This document shows positions 52,885-61,141 of a stretch of 64,000 bases of DNA, piece after piece. Both the position numbers and the translations under genes were made by a program. The stretch is from contig JAPLKS010000022.1 in NCBI GenBank assembly GCA_026387915.1, positions 62,001 to 126,000 of the forward strand, given 5' to 3'. Under the pieces are notes generated by a model that saw only the letters and a program-made list of their open reading frames with translations, did no database searches and was not told the DNA's origin. Position 1 is the first letter of the stretch. Every line of letters begins with the position of its first letter. Source of the DNA: Gemmatimonadota bacterium. Lineage in GTDB: Bacteria; Gemmatimonadota; Gemmatimonadetes; Gemmatimonadales; Gemmatimonadaceae.

Positions 52885-53874
52885 ATGACGACTGCCCGTC
52901 GCCCTGTCGATCAATCCGCGACTGACTCGTTCGCCATTTCGGCGCACGGCCTCACGCGCGCGTTCGGCACACTGACGGCGGTGAACGGGTTGACGTTCAA
53001 CGTGGGCAAGGGTGAGTTGTTTGGGCTGGTCGGTCCTGACGGCGCTGGCAAGACAACCACACTGCGCATGCTGGCCGGTGTGCTGCCACCGACGAGCGGT
53101 GACGCGGAAGTCCGCGGCGTCAGCGTCGCGCGCGACCCGGAAGGGGTGAAGCACCACATCGCCTATATGTCGCAGCGGTTTGGGCTCTACACCGATCTCA
53201 CCGTGCGCGAAAATATTGATTTCTACGCTGATCTCTACGAGGTGCCGGCCGCGGAACGCGCCGCACGCCGCGAGCGGCTCTATCAGTTCTCCAATCTTGG
53301 CACCTTTGAGCATCGCCTTGCCGGCCAGTTGTCCGGCGGCATGAAGCAGAAGCTCGGCCTGTGCTGTGCGCTCATTCACCAGCCTGAGATTCTTCTTCTC
53401 GACGAGCCAACCTTCGGCGTGGATCCCATTTCGCGTCGCGACCTCTGGTTGATTCTCGATGAAATGGTCTCGCAGGGCGTCTCGGTGCTCGTAACCACCG
53501 CGTATATGGACGAAGCGGAGCGGTGCGACCATGTGGCCCTACTCAATCAAGGGCGCATTATTGCGCTCGATACCCCCGCGGCGCTTCAAGCGACTATGCG
53601 CGGCCAGATTGTGTCGTTGCGGGCGTCGGACAGCCGCCGCGCGGTGGAGCGAATCAAAAGTGAACCGTCCGTGCGCCGAGCCACGCTGTTTGGCGACACG
53701 ATCCACGTGGTCATGTCCGAGAGCGCGCGCGACTGGAGCGGCGTAGCAAGTGCGCTCGCCGCAGACGGGATCACCATCGCAGATGTGCATGACGTGGAAG
53801 CCTCGCTCGAGGATGTCTTTATTGAACGGGTCAAAGGCGCTGAGGCGGCCGCGGCGGCCGCGGTGGCGCCGTGA
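52885..53874 (+). CDS. ABC transporter ATPase (equivalent of YbhF N-terminal half)
   Basis: 329 residues. Walker A GPDGAGKTTT (about 50-59), with Asp in place of Asn as in YbhF N-halves. Signature LSGGMKQK (about 150), Walker B ILLLDEPTFGVD (about 171-181) and the D-loop are intact. VTTAYMDEAERCD is the H-like region (His replaced). The C-terminal domain (RGQIVSLRASDSRRAVERIKSEPS) matches the DUF4162-type tail. The next gene is a second ATPase; in E. coli the two are fused in one YbhF chain. Confidence 0.9.
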   Translation: MTTARRPVDQSATDSFAISAHGLTRAFGTLTAVNGLTFNVGKGELFGLVGPDGAGKTTTLRMLAGVLPPTSGDAEVRGVSVARDPEGVKHHIAYMSQRFGLYTDLTVRENIDFYADLYEVPAAERAARRERLYQFSNLGTFEHRLAGQLSGGMKQKLGLCCALIHQPEILLLDEPTFGVDPISRRDLWLILDEMVSQGVSVLVTTAYMDEAERCDHVALLNQGRIIALDTPAALQATMRGQIVSLRASDSRRAVERIKSEPSVRRATLFGDTIHVVMSESARDWSGVASALAADGITIADVHDVEASLEDVFIERVKGAEAAAAAAVAP

Positions 53875-54851
53875 CCACTCCTCTCGCCCCGCTCAATAAT
53901 TCGCCAACATCGGCGCGCCTCGCTGTACAGGTGCGCGATCTCACGCGCACGTTCGGCACTTTCACGGCCGTTGACCACGTCACTTTCGATGTGGCCGAAG
54001 GAGAAATCTTCGGATTCCTTGGCCCCAATGGCGCGGGGAAGACGACCACCATCAAGATGCTCACCGGGTTGCTTGCGCCGAGCGGTGGCGAAGGGCGTGT
54101 GGCCGGACTGGATGTGCGCACGGCGTCCGAGGAAATCAAAACACGCATTGGCTACATGTCGCAGCTGTTCTCGCTCTACGGCGATCTCACCGTTGAGGAG
54201 AACATTGCATTCTTTGCCGGCCTGTACGAGGTCTCCGGCGAGCGTTTGGACGCGCGCCGCGCGTGGGTGCTTGAGATGGCGGGACTCACCAAGCATCGCA
54301 CGCAAATGACCAGCGAGCTCCCACTTGGCTGGAAGCAACGGCTCGCACTTGGCTGCGCGGTGTTGCACGAACCGCCCATTCTGTTTCTGGACGAGCCGAC
54401 TTCCGGCGTGGACCCTATTTCGCGCCGCGCATTTTGGGAACTCATCTATTCACTCGCGGACCGCGGCACGACCGTGTTCGTGAGTACGCATTACATGGAA
54501 GAGGCGGAGTACTGCAATCGACTCGCGTTGATGAACCGGGGCCGGCTGATTGCCTTGGATCGTCCCGACGCGCTCCGCAATCAGATGATGGAGCCCATTC
54601 TTGAAGTAGCGACACCCGACGCCGCCGCTGCCGCACAGGCCCTGCAGCACCAACCCGGGATTATTGAGGCAGCGATGTTTGGACGCGCGTTGCACGTGGT
54701 GGTGAACGACGTGACGGCCGCGGAGTCGTTCTTGCCAACCTTTCTCGCTGCGCGTGGCCTTCAGTGCGAGCGCGTGACGCGAATCCGGCCATCCCTAGAA
54801 GATGTGTTTGTCTCGCTTGTGCGCCGCGAGGGCGGCGCGGTGATTGGCTAA
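53871..54851 (+). CDS. ABC transporter ATPase (equivalent of YbhF C-terminal half)
   Basis: 326 residues, GTG start overlapping the previous stop (GTGA). Walker A GPNGAGKTTT about 53, Walker B ILFLDEPTSGVD about 166, and H-loop VFVSTHYMEEAEYC about 202. The signature position reads LPLGWKQRLALG, not LSGGQ, which I recall as usual for the second YbhF domain. It probably pairs with the ATPase at 52885 so that a heterodimer drives the two permeases. Function: export of drugs or lipids is inferred from the family. Confidence 0.9.
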   Translation: MTTPLAPLNNSPTSARLAVQVRDLTRTFGTFTAVDHVTFDVAEGEIFGFLGPNGAGKTTTIKMLTGLLAPSGGEGRVAGLDVRTASEEIKTRIGYMSQLFSLYGDLTVEENIAFFAGLYEVSGERLDARRAWVLEMAGLTKHRTQMTSELPLGWKQRLALGCAVLHEPPILFLDEPTSGVDPISRRAFWELIYSLADRGTTVFVSTHYMEEAEYCNRLALMNRGRLIALDRPDALRNQMMEPILEVATPDAAAAAQALQHQPGIIEAAMFGRALHVVVNDVTAAESFLPTFLAARGLQCERVTRIRPSLEDVFVSLVRREGGAVIG

Positions 54852-54854
54852 CCG

Positions 54855-55976
54855 ATGCGTATCCGCCCGAGCCGCCTCTTGGCGATTGCGCGAAAAGAAG
54901 TCATTCAGTTGCGGCGCGACGTGCGCAGCCTTGCCATGGCGTTCGTGGTGCCAGCGGCAATGGTGATGTTCTTTGGGTATGTGATCAGTTTTGATGTGAG
55001 AGACATCACGTTGGCGGTACTCGATCAAGACCATTCCCAGCGGAGTCGCGAGCTGGTCGAGTCTTTTGCGGCGTCAGGACGGTTTCGGATTGTCGATCGG
55101 CTCTCGAGGAGCGAAGACGTGGCTCCGCTGCTGGATCGTGGGGCAATCCGCATGGCGCTGGTGATCCCGCCAGGCTTCGAACGAGAGTTAGGGGCAGGAG
55201 CCACCGCCCCCGTGCAGGCGATCATCGATGGCGCGGACGCCAACACCGCTGGCATTTCGGCCAACTACGCCACGGCGATCGTCATGGCGTATTCCGCCAA
55301 GATCGTCCTGCGGACAACACTCGCGGCCGCACCGGTGAGTGCTGAGGCTCGTGTGTGGTATAACGAGGCGCTCGAGAGTCCGCCGATGATCGTTCCGGGA
55401 TTAGTGGCAGTGATCATGATGATTATTGCCGCCATGTTGACGGCGCTGACCGTGGCCCGAGAATGGGAACGTGGCACCATGGAGCAACTGGCCGCCACGC
55501 CGGTGCACCCGGCTGAGGTGATTCTCGGCAAACTGTTGCCGTATTTGGTGATTGGGCTGATCGACGTCGCCGCCACGATTCTCATTGGAATGTTCGTGTT
55601 TGATGTGCCATTCCGCGGGAACCCTGCGCTTCTTGGCATTATGACCACGATGTTCCTCGTTGGTTCACTCGGGCTCGGCATTTTTATTAGCACGGTCCTG
55701 CGCTCGCAGCTCCTCGCGACGCAAGTGGCCATGCTCGCGACATTCTTGCCCTCGGTGCTGCTCTCGGGATTGATGTTCGACATCAATGCCATGCCCCTTC
55801 CCTTACGCATCATCTCGCTGGCAGTGCCGGCGCGGTTCTTCATCACCGTCATGCGCGGCATCTTCCTCAAGAATGTCGGCATCCCCGTGCTGTGGGGTCA
55901 GGGACTCGCGATGGTGGCGTATGCCATCATCGGCCTGACGCTGGCGGTTCGCGCATTCCGTAAGGAGATCGCATGA
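54855..55976 (+). CDS. ABC-2 type permease (YbhS-like)
   Basis: 373 residues, ATG three bases after the second ATPase stop. N-terminal amphipathic start (LLAIARKEVIQLRRDVRSLAMAFVVPAAMVMFFGYVI), a large extracytoplasmic domain (about 45-185), then five hydrophobic helices including IVPGLVAVIMMIIAAMLTALTVAREWERGTMEQLAATPV, the cytoplasmic coupling region, and GIFISTVLRSQLLATQVAMLATFLPSVLLSGLMF. ABC-2 topology is clear. The stop overlaps the next permease start. Confidence 0.9.
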   Translation: MRIRPSRLLAIARKEVIQLRRDVRSLAMAFVVPAAMVMFFGYVISFDVRDITLAVLDQDHSQRSRELVESFAASGRFRIVDRLSRSEDVAPLLDRGAIRMALVIPPGFERELGAGATAPVQAIIDGADANTAGISANYATAIVMAYSAKIVLRTTLAAAPVSAEARVWYNEALESPPMIVPGLVAVIMMIIAAMLTALTVAREWERGTMEQLAATPVHPAEVILGKLLPYLVIGLIDVAATILIGMFVFDVPFRGNPALLGIMTTMFLVGSLGLGIFISTVLRSQLLATQVAMLATFLPSVLLSGLMFDINAMPLPLRIISLAVPARFFITVMRGIFLKNVGIPVLWGQGLAMVAYAIIGLTLAVRAFRKEIA

Positions 55977-57112
55977 AGCGACTGAGCTTTAGTCGCCTCG
56001 GGCAGCTCCTGCGTAAGGAGATGCGGCAGTTGCTGCGAGATCCGCGGTCGCGGCGCATGCTCTTTGTGGCACCGATCTTTCAGCTGCTGATCTTTGGATA
56101 TGCGGTGAACACGGATGTTCGCCACGCGCGCACCTATTTGCTCGACGCAGACCAGAGCGCTGAGTCGCGACAGCTGGCAAGCACGCTCACCGCGAGCGGC
56201 TACTTCGACATTGTAGACCGTAGCGATCGGCCAGCGCAACTCACCCGCGCACTCGATGCCGGCGATGTGCTGCTTGGCGTGAACATTCCTCGCGGCTTTG
56301 GCGCTGACGTCTCACGCGGGCGCCCGACGTCCGTCCAGCTGCTGGTTGACGGCGCTACCGCTAACACCGCGAATGTGGCGCTTGGCTACGCGACCCAGAT
56401 CATTGGACGATACGGCAATCAGCGCGGCGCACAGATCGCCGCCCGAGCGAACGGTGGCACCATGCCCAGCGGCGTGGACTTCAAGATGCGGATGTGGTAC
56501 AACCCGAATCTCGAAAGCCGCGTGTACAATGTGCCCGCCGTTATGGGAAACATCGTCATGCTGATGGCGTTACTTCTCACATCGCTCGCCGTCGTACGGG
56601 AACGAGAGCTCGGTACGCTCGAGCAGCTCATGGTGAGCCCGCTTCAGCCCATTGAATTGATTCTCGGCAAAACGTTGCCGGCGGCGCTCATTGCGATGAT
56701 CGATGTGGTTATCATCACCGTCGTGGCACTCCTCTGGTTTCACATTCCCTTTGCCGGCAGCTATCTGGTGCTGGGCGTGGCAAGTGCGCTGTTTGTGGTC
56801 ACCGGCCTTGGTGTCGGCTTGTGGATTTCGACCGTGAGCAACACGCAACAGGAAGCATTTATGCTGATGTTCATGTTCTTCCTACCTGCCATGATGCTCG
56901 GTGGTATGATGTTCCCCGTGGAGAACATGCCGCACTGGGTGCAGGTGGCTACGCTGATCAACCCGGTGCGCCACTATCTGGTGGTAGTGCGCGGCGTATT
57001 CTTGCGCGGCGCAGGCTGGAGCATTGTGATGCCCCAGCTGATAGCGCTCAGCGCAATCGGCGCCGTCGTCCTTGGGTTCGCGACGGCGCGGTTCCGCAAA
57101 ACAGAGATGTAG
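55973..57112 (+). CDS. ABC-2 type permease (YbhR-like)
   Basis: 379 residues, ATGA overlap with the YbhS-like gene and AAGGAG upstream. Same topology: LRKEMRQLLRDPRSRRMLFVAPIFQLLIFGYAVN, a long periplasmic loop, VMGNIVMLMALLLTSLAVVRERELGTLEQLMVSPLQPIE (coupling helix), and a hydrophobic tail ending in RFRKTEM. It forms the membrane heterodimer with the previous gene. It is the last gene of the operon and converges on the molybdenum hydroxylase. Confidence 0.9.
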   Translation: MKRLSFSRLGQLLRKEMRQLLRDPRSRRMLFVAPIFQLLIFGYAVNTDVRHARTYLLDADQSAESRQLASTLTASGYFDIVDRSDRPAQLTRALDAGDVLLGVNIPRGFGADVSRGRPTSVQLLVDGATANTANVALGYATQIIGRYGNQRGAQIAARANGGTMPSGVDFKMRMWYNPNLESRVYNVPAVMGNIVMLMALLLTSLAVVRERELGTLEQLMVSPLQPIELILGKTLPAALIAMIDVVIITVVALLWFHIPFAGSYLVLGVASALFVVTGLGVGLWISTVSNTQQEAFMLMFMFFLPAMMLGGMMFPVENMPHWVQVATLINPVRHYLVVVRGVFLRGAGWSIVMPQLIALSAIGAVVLGFATARFRKTEM

Positions 57113-57115
57113 CGC

Positions 57116-57147
57116 CGTTGGCGCAGCCTATTTTGGCCGCGCCAACG
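57116..57147. terminator. Weak hairpin between convergent operons
   Basis: CGTTGGCGC (57116-57124) and GCGCCAACG (57139-57147) pair exactly with a 14-base loop holding TTTT. The right side overlaps the last codons of the molybdenum subunit on the minus strand. This could stop both transcripts, but it lacks a following T-run. Confidence 0.4.
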
Positions 57148-59302
57148 CCTCCTTCAGCCGCGCCTTGGTGATCGGCAGTTGCACCACGCGAGCGCCCACC
57201 GCGTCAAACACGGCGTTCGCCACCACAGCGCCCATCGTAATGATTGCGGGCTCACCACCGCCCATCGGCGGTTTGTCAGACGCCTCGATAATCACCGCCT
57301 CGATCTTCGGTACCCACGAGAAACGTGGGATGGCATAGGTGCCGTAGTTCTTGTCGAGCACCACGCCGTTGCTGAAGCGCACTTCTTCGGAGAGCGTGTA
57401 GCCGAGTCCCATGGTGATGCAGCCTTCAAGTTGCTGCCGCGTGCCGTCAGGGTGCACGACGAGCCCCATATCTTGCGCGCACACCACGCGCACAACCGTC
57501 ACCTCTCCCGTCTCGCGATTCACCTTTACCTCGGCAATGCTCGCCACCCACGTGCCAGCATCTGTTCCGCAGGCAATGCCGATGCCGCGTCCGCTCGGTG
57601 CGACTTTCGGCACGTAGCCGAACTTGGCCGCCGCCGCTTGGAGTACGCCTCGCATCCGTGCGTCGGTGAGGTTCTTGAGACGGAACTCGAGCGGATCAAC
57701 GCCAGCTTTCGCCGCGAGCATATCCATGTGCGACTCGCGCGCAAAGACATTCGCGTTGGCCCCAGGCGCACGCCACGGCCCAATGCCAAAGGGATGCAGG
57801 TCACCCGAGTTCCCCATCCAGCCGCCACGCACGAGAGTGCGATGATTGGGAATCTCGTATCCGTGCGCCGCGCCGCGATCGCCTGCGCCGATGACTGTGT
57901 AGTCCCACGCGACGATCTTCGAGGCACTGTCGAGCCCCGCCTTGATCTTGATGACGGCGGCCGGGTCGAAGGTGTCGTAGAAGAACTCTTCGTCGCGTTC
58001 CCAGATCACGCGCACCGGTACGCCTGCAACCATCGCGAGCCGAGCGGCTTCAATGGCCTGCGCACCCGCACTCTTACCGCCAAAACCGCCACCCACGTAC
58101 GGTGTGATCACGCGAACTTTTTCCGGCGCGAGATTCACGGCGCGCGCCAGCTGTGTCTTGAGGGGGAACGGCGTCTGCGTGCTCGCCCATACTGTGAGCT
58201 TACCATCGGCAAACTCGGCGACCGCAGAATGCGTTTCCATCGGCGCATGCGCGACGTAGCCTTTGAGATACGTCTGCTCCACCACCACTTTGGCACCCTT
58301 CAAAGCGTCGGCCACCTGCCCAGCTGAACCGGTGACATTGCCCACCGGAGCCTTGGCTTCGAGATGCGCGAAGATCGTACGGTCATTGAGGGGAGACGGG
58401 GATGCACCGTAGGTCGCCTTGATGAGACGCATCGCCTTGTCCGCTTCGTCGCGATGGGCATGCAGCACGGCCACAAGTTCTCCGGCGCGCACCACGCGCG
58501 CGCCTGGCACAGACTCGGCCGCTGTGGTGTCGATGTTGGCGAGTACTGCACCGTGCGCCGGAGGACGTACGATGCGGGCGTGCAGTGCACCTTTCGGCGC
58601 AATATCGCCGGCGTACTTAGCGCGTCCGGTAACTTTTTCAATGGCGTCTCGACGAGGCACCGATGTGCCCACGATGTTCATGGCAGAAACCGCTTCGAGC
58701 GGCGCAGGCCCTTCGAGACGACGTTCGATGCGTTTGCCCGCGGTGAGTTCGCCGTAGCTCACTCGCTTGCTCGCGTCCGTGCGTGACTGCACGATGCCGT
58801 CCTTTACCTCGAGCGACGCAGCGGGGAGTTGCAACCGGTCCGCAGCCATCGCGACAAGCGTTGCACGCGCTTCGGCGGCGGCGGCGCGAATCGCCGGCCC
58901 GAGTTGGCGAATACTGAGCGAGCCGAAGGTTCCCATATCGATGGGGCAGAGATTGGTATCGCCCAGCACAATATCTACGGCACTGATCGGCACGTTGAGT
59001 TCATCCGCCACCAACTGTGGGAAGGAGGTGCTGATCCCCTGTCCCATTTCGATCTTGCCGACGTACGTGGTCACGCGCCCATCGGCACCGATGTGCAGAA
59101 ACGCATTGAAGTCGGTGCCAGCGCGTTGCTGCGCTGCGGCCGCCGGCAGTTCAGGACGCACTGGGCCGGGACGCATCGAGAACGCAACGAGTAGACCACT
59201 GCTCGTGACCGACAAGAAATCGCGGCGATCCATCCCACTCAAGCCGTCGGCGTGCGAGGCGTCGGCGCTCAGCGTATGAGGCACGTCGTTTCGCGGCGTC
59301 AC
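57128..59302 (-). CDS. Molybdenum hydroxylase large subunit, TAT-exported (second system)
   Basis: Start taken at GTG 59302, which overlaps the small-subunit stop as GTGA; ATG 59233 is an alternative but would cut the N-terminus to MDRRDF. 724 residues. Twin-arginine-like DRRDFLSVTSSGLLVAF follows. Family blocks: GGGFGGKSAGAQAIEAARLA (about 409), GGWMGNSGDLHPFGIGPWRAPGANANVF, and the C-terminal MGGGEPAIITMGAVVANAVFDA with the catalytic Glu (about 682). Related to but clearly different from the gene at 16898-19159. Electron acceptor and substrate unknown. Confidence 0.88.
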   Translation of the reverse strand: MTPRNDVPHTLSADASHADGLSGMDRRDFLSVTSSGLLVAFSMRPGPVRPELPAAAAQQRAGTDFNAFLHIGADGRVTTYVGKIEMGQGISTSFPQLVADELNVPISAVDIVLGDTNLCPIDMGTFGSLSIRQLGPAIRAAAAEARATLVAMAADRLQLPAASLEVKDGIVQSRTDASKRVSYGELTAGKRIERRLEGPAPLEAVSAMNIVGTSVPRRDAIEKVTGRAKYAGDIAPKGALHARIVRPPAHGAVLANIDTTAAESVPGARVVRAGELVAVLHAHRDEADKAMRLIKATYGASPSPLNDRTIFAHLEAKAPVGNVTGSAGQVADALKGAKVVVEQTYLKGYVAHAPMETHSAVAEFADGKLTVWASTQTPFPLKTQLARAVNLAPEKVRVITPYVGGGFGGKSAGAQAIEAARLAMVAGVPVRVIWERDEEFFYDTFDPAAVIKIKAGLDSASKIVAWDYTVIGAGDRGAAHGYEIPNHRTLVRGGWMGNSGDLHPFGIGPWRAPGANANVFARESHMDMLAAKAGVDPLEFRLKNLTDARMRGVLQAAAAKFGYVPKVAPSGRGIGIACGTDAGTWVASIAEVKVNRETGEVTVVRVVCAQDMGLVVHPDGTRQQLEGCITMGLGYTLSEEVRFSNGVVLDKNYGTYAIPRFSWVPKIEAVIIEASDKPPMGGGEPAIITMGAVVANAVFDAVGARVVQLPITKARLKEALARPK

Positions 59303-59778
59303 TTGGCCGCTCCCGCCATCACCGCGGCGGCTTCTTCGATGGCATCTACAATGCGTAGGTGCGCACCGCAGCGACAGAGATGTCTGTCCATCCCCTCCAT
59401 GATTTGCTCGCGCGTTGGCCGCGGATTTTTCGCCAGGAGCGCGTGGGCGCCGAGGATCATCCCTGGCGTGCAGAAGCCGCACTGGAAGCCCGCGTGCTTT
59501 ACGAAAGCGGCTTGAATAGGATGCAGATGATCGCCGGTGGCGAGCCCTTCGATGGTGATGACTTTTTTTCCGTCGGCGAACGTAGCTTTGGTTGAGCACG
59601 CGCGCACGGCTTGGTCATTCACGAGTACGGTACACGATCCACAGAGCGCTTTGCCGCATCCATACTTGGTTCCGGACATTTCAAGATCGTCACGGAGCAC
59701 CCAGAGCAGCATGCGCTCGTCGTCAATGGTGACTTTGCGCACAGCGCCATTCAGCGTAAATGAAATGGTCTTCGTCAT
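59299..59778 (-). CDS. Molybdenum hydroxylase [2Fe-2S]2 small subunit (second system)
   Basis: 159 residues, ATG 59778 with GGGAGAG upstream. Cluster ligands Cys41, Cys46, Cys49, Cys61 (GCGKALCGSC...AC) and Cys100, Cys103, Cys135, Cys137 (QCGFCTPGM...LCRCG). It precedes and overlaps its large subunit in the same order as the first pair. No FAD subunit or maturation factor gene is next to it. Confidence 0.9.
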   Translation of the reverse strand: MTKTISFTLNGAVRKVTIDDERMLLWVLRDDLEMSGTKYGCGKALCGSCTVLVNDQAVRACSTKATFADGKKVITIEGLATGDHLHPIQAAFVKHAGFQCGFCTPGMILGAHALLAKNPRPTREQIMEGMDRHLCRCGAHLRIVDAIEEAAAVMAGAAK

Positions 59779-59873
59779 AGTCTCTCCCTGGGACGGTATC
59801 CCAACACAGCGATCCGACGCCTACAGGGTAAAGACCAACGGCCATATGAGCTAGAGTGAGTAACCCCCGTTTG

Positions 59874-60317
59874 CTACCGAAGTTGCTGAAAGACGCTCAG
59901 CCGGTCGGTGACCTGCCAATGTCCCGTGAGCCGATCACCGTCTACGGAATAGATGGTGATTCCCGACGTGTGTACGGGCTTCCCGGTGGCAGGAAAACCT
60001 GGGAGGTCGGCGAGAAAGGTGCCCGACCAACGCCAGGTCACGGCGATGCGGTTTCCTTCTTCGAGCATCATGTCGACGCTGAACTTCTGATCGGGAAAGG
60101 GCGCGCGACTCGTCACGAGTCGGTGCTTGAACCCATCGCGCGTCAGCGTCTGTCCGTGCCAACCATCACCGGGATCGTGGTGGATGGTGTACGACTCGGC
60201 GAGATACGTATCGACGGCGTCCGCGTTGCCGTTGTCCCACACGTCATGCAGGAATGCAGCAATCAGCGCCTTTGCCGGTGACGACGCAGTGAAAGCGGCG
60301 GAGGCGAGGTCGGTCAC
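59874..60317 (-). CDS. SnoaL-like (NTF2-fold) ester-cyclase-type protein
   Basis: 147 residues, GTG 60317 overlapping the DUF2239 stop (GTGA), with CAGGAGACCGC upstream. The pattern LIAAFLHDVWDNGNADAVDTYLAESYTIHHDPGDGWHGQTLTRDGFKH and VTWRWSGTF matches the SnoaL/NTF2-like 'predicted ester cyclase' group. Such proteins are small, stand-alone and of mostly unknown ligand. Here it is co-translated with DUF2239 from a tightly controlled promoter, so it may make or remove the signal for that protein (speculation). Confidence 0.82.
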   Translation of the reverse strand: MTDLASAAFTASSPAKALIAAFLHDVWDNGNADAVDTYLAESYTIHHDPGDGWHGQTLTRDGFKHRLVTSRAPFPDQKFSVDMMLEEGNRIAVTWRWSGTFLADLPGFPATGKPVHTSGITIYSVDGDRLTGHWQVTDRLSVFQQLR

Positions 60318-60892
60318 GCGGTCTCCTGTGCGGAGTGACTAAAGGCGAGGTGCGTCGCGTGGGTGCGCACGTCGTGCGGCCACTCCCGGATCAGCTCTCC
60401 GAACCGTGCATGATCGCCGGCGAAGAGTGCGCGGGTTGCCTCTTCGAATCCGGGGAGATCGCCGGCCATCGCCAGCATGAAGTGGTATGCCGCTTCATGT
60501 GCGTGCCGCCGCCGATCTTTTTCGCCACCCGCACGACGCGCCTCCTCTACGAGTTTGCGCAGTGTGACGGACGCGCCCCCTTGTTGGGTGCTGAGCCATT
60601 CCCAGTGACGCGGCAACAACGTGACCTCGCGCGGCACCACGCCAAGTTTGGGACGTCCCCGTCCGCGCGGCGGTTCGGCGGGCGGCGAGTAGCGCGCCGT
60701 GATCTCAGCGTCGGTGCCGCGGGTGTCCACATCAATCGAGCGGCCCGTTTGGTTGTTGAAGATGAGGAGCGGGCCGTCTGCGTTTGCATCGACGGCAGCA
60801 CGGTACGCGACGGCGATCTCCGCCAACGTGCCGGAGGCGAGGCGTCGAAATCCGCCAAAAAGCGCGTAGGGCTGGGACTGGGAACTAGGCAT
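60314..60892 (-). CDS. DUF2239 protein; AT-hook-like plus RHH-like segment, possible new regulator
   Basis: 192 residues from ATG 60892. Recognised as DUF2239 by its LPRHWEWLSTQ and AMAGDLPGFEEATRALFAGD blocks. Between residues 75 and 84 it reads PRGRGRPKLG, an AT-hook-like core (RGRPK). Residues 88-120 read as a beta strand (REVTLLPR), a first helix (HWEWLSTQQ), a GG turn, and a second helix (ASVTLRKLVEEARR), the order seen in ribbon-helix-helix DNA-binding proteins. The C-terminal 75 residues are helical with conserved Trp and His. The promoter holds two TATCCGGATA palindromes. Autoregulation is my inference, not a known function. Confidence 0.8.
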   Translation of the reverse strand: MPSSQSQPYALFGGFRRLASGTLAEIAVAYRAAVDANADGPLLIFNNQTGRSIDVDTRGTDAEITARYSPPAEPPRGRGRPKLGVVPREVTLLPRHWEWLSTQQGGASVTLRKLVEEARRAGGEKDRRRHAHEAAYHFMLAMAGDLPGFEEATRALFAGDHARFGELIREWPHDVRTHATHLAFSHSAQETA

Positions 60893-60925
60893 GTCGGAGC
60901 GGCTTCTATATGATAGGGATATCGA

Positions 60926-60954
60926 ATATTATTATCCGGATATATATCTGTCAA
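60926..60954 (-). promoter_or_regulatory. Sigma-70-type promoter of the DUF2239-SnoaL operon
   Basis: On the minus strand a perfect TTGACA (plus 60949-60954) is followed after 17 bases by TAATAT (plus 60926-60931). Transcription would begin about 60919, leaving a leader of about 25 bases before ATG 60892. The region is sharply AT-rich compared with its surroundings. Confidence 0.75.
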
Positions 60955-60968
60955 TATTATCCGGATAA
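60932..60968. promoter_or_regulatory. Twin TATCCGGATA palindromes, candidate operators
   Basis: TATCCGGATA at 60933-60942 lies inside the spacer of the promoter. TTATCCGGATAA at 60957-60968 lies just upstream of its -35 box. Centres are 25 bases apart. Both share the flanking AATATTA. The placement over and beside the -35/-10 elements fits direct repression. Confidence 0.75.
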
Positions 60969-61141
60969 ATAAGCCACCAAACAGCTGTTCGCTAAGCGAT
61001 GGCTCAAGCAGAGGCAGCCTAGCCCAACCGCTAGACTTTCAAGCCCGAAAAAGGCGCGCGTAGCTCTGCCCGTCTCTCTCACGCACTCCATATTGTTGGG
61101 GTCGCAGTAACCGCTCCAAAAAAACGCCTACCCCCCGGCTC

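Noticed and set aside
52222-53532. 436-residue minus-strand frame
   Set aside because: Opposite the adaptor and first ATPase, both with intact motifs; no motif on the minus strand.
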